A program made the translations under genes and the position numbers. This document shows, in pieces, positions 5,035 to 6,032 of a stretch of DNA of 6,032 nt (the first letter of the stretch is position 1; every line of letters starts with the position of its first letter). The notes below the pieces were generated by a model. It did not search any database and was not told the DNA's origin. It saw only the letters and a list, made by a program, of their open reading frames with translations. This stretch comes from Synergistales bacterium (GTDB taxonomy: Bacteria > Synergistota > Synergistia > Synergistales > Thermovirgaceae), in contig JAHDOX010000071.1 of NCBI GenBank assembly GCA_018434645.1, positions 1 through 6,032 of the forward strand. The letters run 5' to 3'.

Positions 5035-5973
5035 ATGCAAGGCCTTTTCATGGTTTTACCGCTTTTTTTGGTTATCATCATTGGACACGCCATCCGCAAG
5101 GCAGGACTGTTGTCGAAAGAATCAGCCAGCCAGCTGACCAACATGCTCTATTGGGCTGTCTTGCCCATTCTGCTTTTCAGGACAACCCTCAGGGTTGGGT
5201 CGGGTATTTTCGACAACATCAACCTTTTCTGGGCCATTCATGTAACCTTTCTGGCAGTTCCCGCCATTGCCTGGGCCGGGTCGCGTTTCCTGCGCAAGAA
5301 GCAGCCAATGAAGCAAAGGGCTGTAACGGTCCTGGTATCTGTAAGGGCTAATAATATTTTCATGGGTATTCCCGCCGTCACGCTGGCTTTCAATGAAGCG
5401 GGTCTCGAAGCCGTAACCCTTTATTTGGCTGTCGGACTTCTGGGGTACAATCTTATTTCCCTGACATGGGCACAAGTCGCTATTTCAGGAGGTTTTTCAC
5501 TGAAAGCCCTGGGAAAGACTGCGAAAGGGATATTGAAAAACCCCCTTGTGTGGGGGTGTTTTCTCGGGATCGCGGCCTCTTTCCTTGGTTTTAAGGAACT
5601 TCCGTCAATCCTTGATACCTCGTTCAGGATCATTGGCGATACAGCGAGCGGACTCGCGCTGTTGGCCCTGGGGGCAAGCCTGGAGTTCGGGCACCTGATG
5701 AAAGCGGTAAGAAACACCTGGGTGGATTCCCTGTTCAAGCTCATGGTCCATCCCGCACTTGTCCTTTTGGCTTTTTACGTGTGGCCTGTTGAAACGGTGC
5801 TGAGAGATTCCGTGGTACTTGTTTCGGCCATGCCTTCAGCGGTAAATAATTTTATTATAGCCAGCGGAATGGGCATGGATGAAGAATATGCCGGAGAAGC
5901 CGTGGCGGCGACTACACTTTTATCGGTAGTGAGTCTCCCGTTTTGGGTTCACCTGCTTACGTTGTGGTTGTAA
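5035..5973 (+). CDS. AEC family (auxin efflux carrier type) transporter
   Basis: 312 residues, normal for bacterial AEC permeases, which move small carboxylates or similar solutes (malate and malonate carriers are known examples); the substrate here is unknown. I count ten hydrophobic segments, at about 3-20, 36-51, 63-84, 97-117, 126-150, 170-187, 199-217, 231-250, 258-278 and 289-311, in the family's 5+5 arrangement. Family-like motifs are RANNIFMGIPAV (104-115) in the fourth segment, LALLALGASLEF (207-218) in the seventh, KLMVHPALV (235-243), and AMPSAVNNFIIA (265-276) followed by an acidic MDEEYAGEAVAATTLLSVVSLP stretch. The start ATG 5035 has GGAGGA 4 nt upstream. The gene lies beyond the rplS terminator, so it is an independent unit with no functional link to the operon visible. 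No regulator or catabolic neighbour is in the window to suggest a substrate. Confidence 0.9.
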   Translation: MQGLFMVLPLFLVIIIGHAIRKAGLLSKESASQLTNMLYWAVLPILLFRTTLRVGSGIFDNINLFWAIHVTFLAVPAIAWAGSRFLRKKQPMKQRAVTVLVSVRANNIFMGIPAVTLAFNEAGLEAVTLYLAVGLLGYNLISLTWAQVAISGGFSLKALGKTAKGILKNPLVWGCFLGIAASFLGFKELPSILDTSFRIIGDTASGLALLALGASLEFGHLMKAVRNTWVDSLFKLMVHPALVLLAFYVWPVETVLRDSVVLVSAMPSAVNNFIIASGMGMDEEYAGEAVAATTLLSVVSLPFWVHLLTLWL

Positions 5974-5992
5974 AATCACCTGTCGGTGAACC
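5946..5992. repeat. Inverted repeats at the 3' end of the permease gene
   Basis: GGTTCACC (5946-5953, inside the coding end) is the perfect inverse of GGTGAACC (5985-5992). A closer copy, TCACC (5976-5980), pairs with GGTGA (5985-5989) over a 4-nt loop, and TCACCTG occurs twice (5949-5955 and 5976-5982). There is no T-run after the hairpin, so it is not a classical intrinsic terminator; it may stabilise the 3' end or mean nothing. Confidence 0.35.
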
Positions 5993-6001
5993 AAGTGAAG
6001 G

Positions 6002-6030
6002 TTGACGCCTGATGGGATCTCTCATATAAT
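6002..6030 (+). promoter_or_regulatory. Near-consensus sigma-70 promoter firing out of the right edge
   Basis: TTGACG (6002-6007), a 17-bp spacer and a perfect TATAAT (6025-6030) make a strong promoter with one mismatch in total. The transcript would start just past the window end, so the gene it serves cannot be seen. Its strength would suit a tRNA, rRNA or another highly expressed gene. Confidence 0.8.
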
Positions 6031-6032
6031 GA

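Noticed and set aside
1..6032. CRISPR array, insertion sequence, phage attachment site, tRNA or 4.5S RNA
   Set aside because: I saw no regularly spaced repeats, transposase, cloverleaf-like sequence or SRP RNA hairpin; coding density by housekeeping genes leaves little room.

Overview
The window is dominated by a conserved bacterial housekeeping operon on the + strand that links protein targeting to translation. Its order is ylxM - ffh - rpsP - khpA - rimM - trmD (with a fused C-terminal domain) - rplS. The operon is framed by a fully consensus sigma-70 promoter (TTGACA, 17-bp spacer, TATAAT) at 448-476 and a strong intrinsic terminator at 4953-4993, so it is probably one transcript of about 4.5 kb. 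Spacing is tight. ylxM and ffh overlap by 8 bp, khpA follows rpsP after 9 bp, rimM starts about 10 bp (or 1 bp) after khpA, and the rimM stop overlaps the trmD start (TGATG).

Organism: the sequence is bacterial with medium-high GC. The order ffh-rpsP-KH-rimM-trmD-SPOUT-rplS is the one I recall from Thermotoga-type genomes, while a ylxM gene ahead of ffh is typical of Firmicutes and relatives. The combination suggests Synergistota or a neighbouring Gram-negative anaerobe group, or possibly Clostridia. This is inference from gene order and protein style only; there is no rRNA here to confirm it.

Layout: 1-66 is the ribosome-binding-site region of the first gene. 67-363 encodes a small helical, His-tailed protein of unknown function that weakly resembles half-size ferritin-like proteins. 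364-506 holds a large inverted repeat (probable terminator) and the operon promoter, whose -35 box is part of a threefold ACTTGACA/TGTCAAGT repeat. 507-4927 is the operon. 4928-5034 carries the operon terminator and a short palindrome. 5035-5973 encodes an AEC-family (auxin efflux carrier type) permease with ten predicted membrane segments. 5974-6032 holds an inverted repeat and a near-consensus promoter that fires out of the right edge.

Functionally, Ffh is the protein half of the signal recognition particle and YlxM is its usual operon partner. S16 and RimM cooperate in 30S assembly, KhpA is an RNA-binding KH protein, TrmD makes m1G37 in tRNA, and L19 sits at the 30S-50S interface. The most unusual point is the trmD product: it carries a second, diverged SPOUT-like methyltransferase domain which in other bacteria is, to my knowledge, a separate gene between trmD and rplS. 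I see no CRISPR array, insertion sequence, tRNA, rRNA or clear new defence system in this window.
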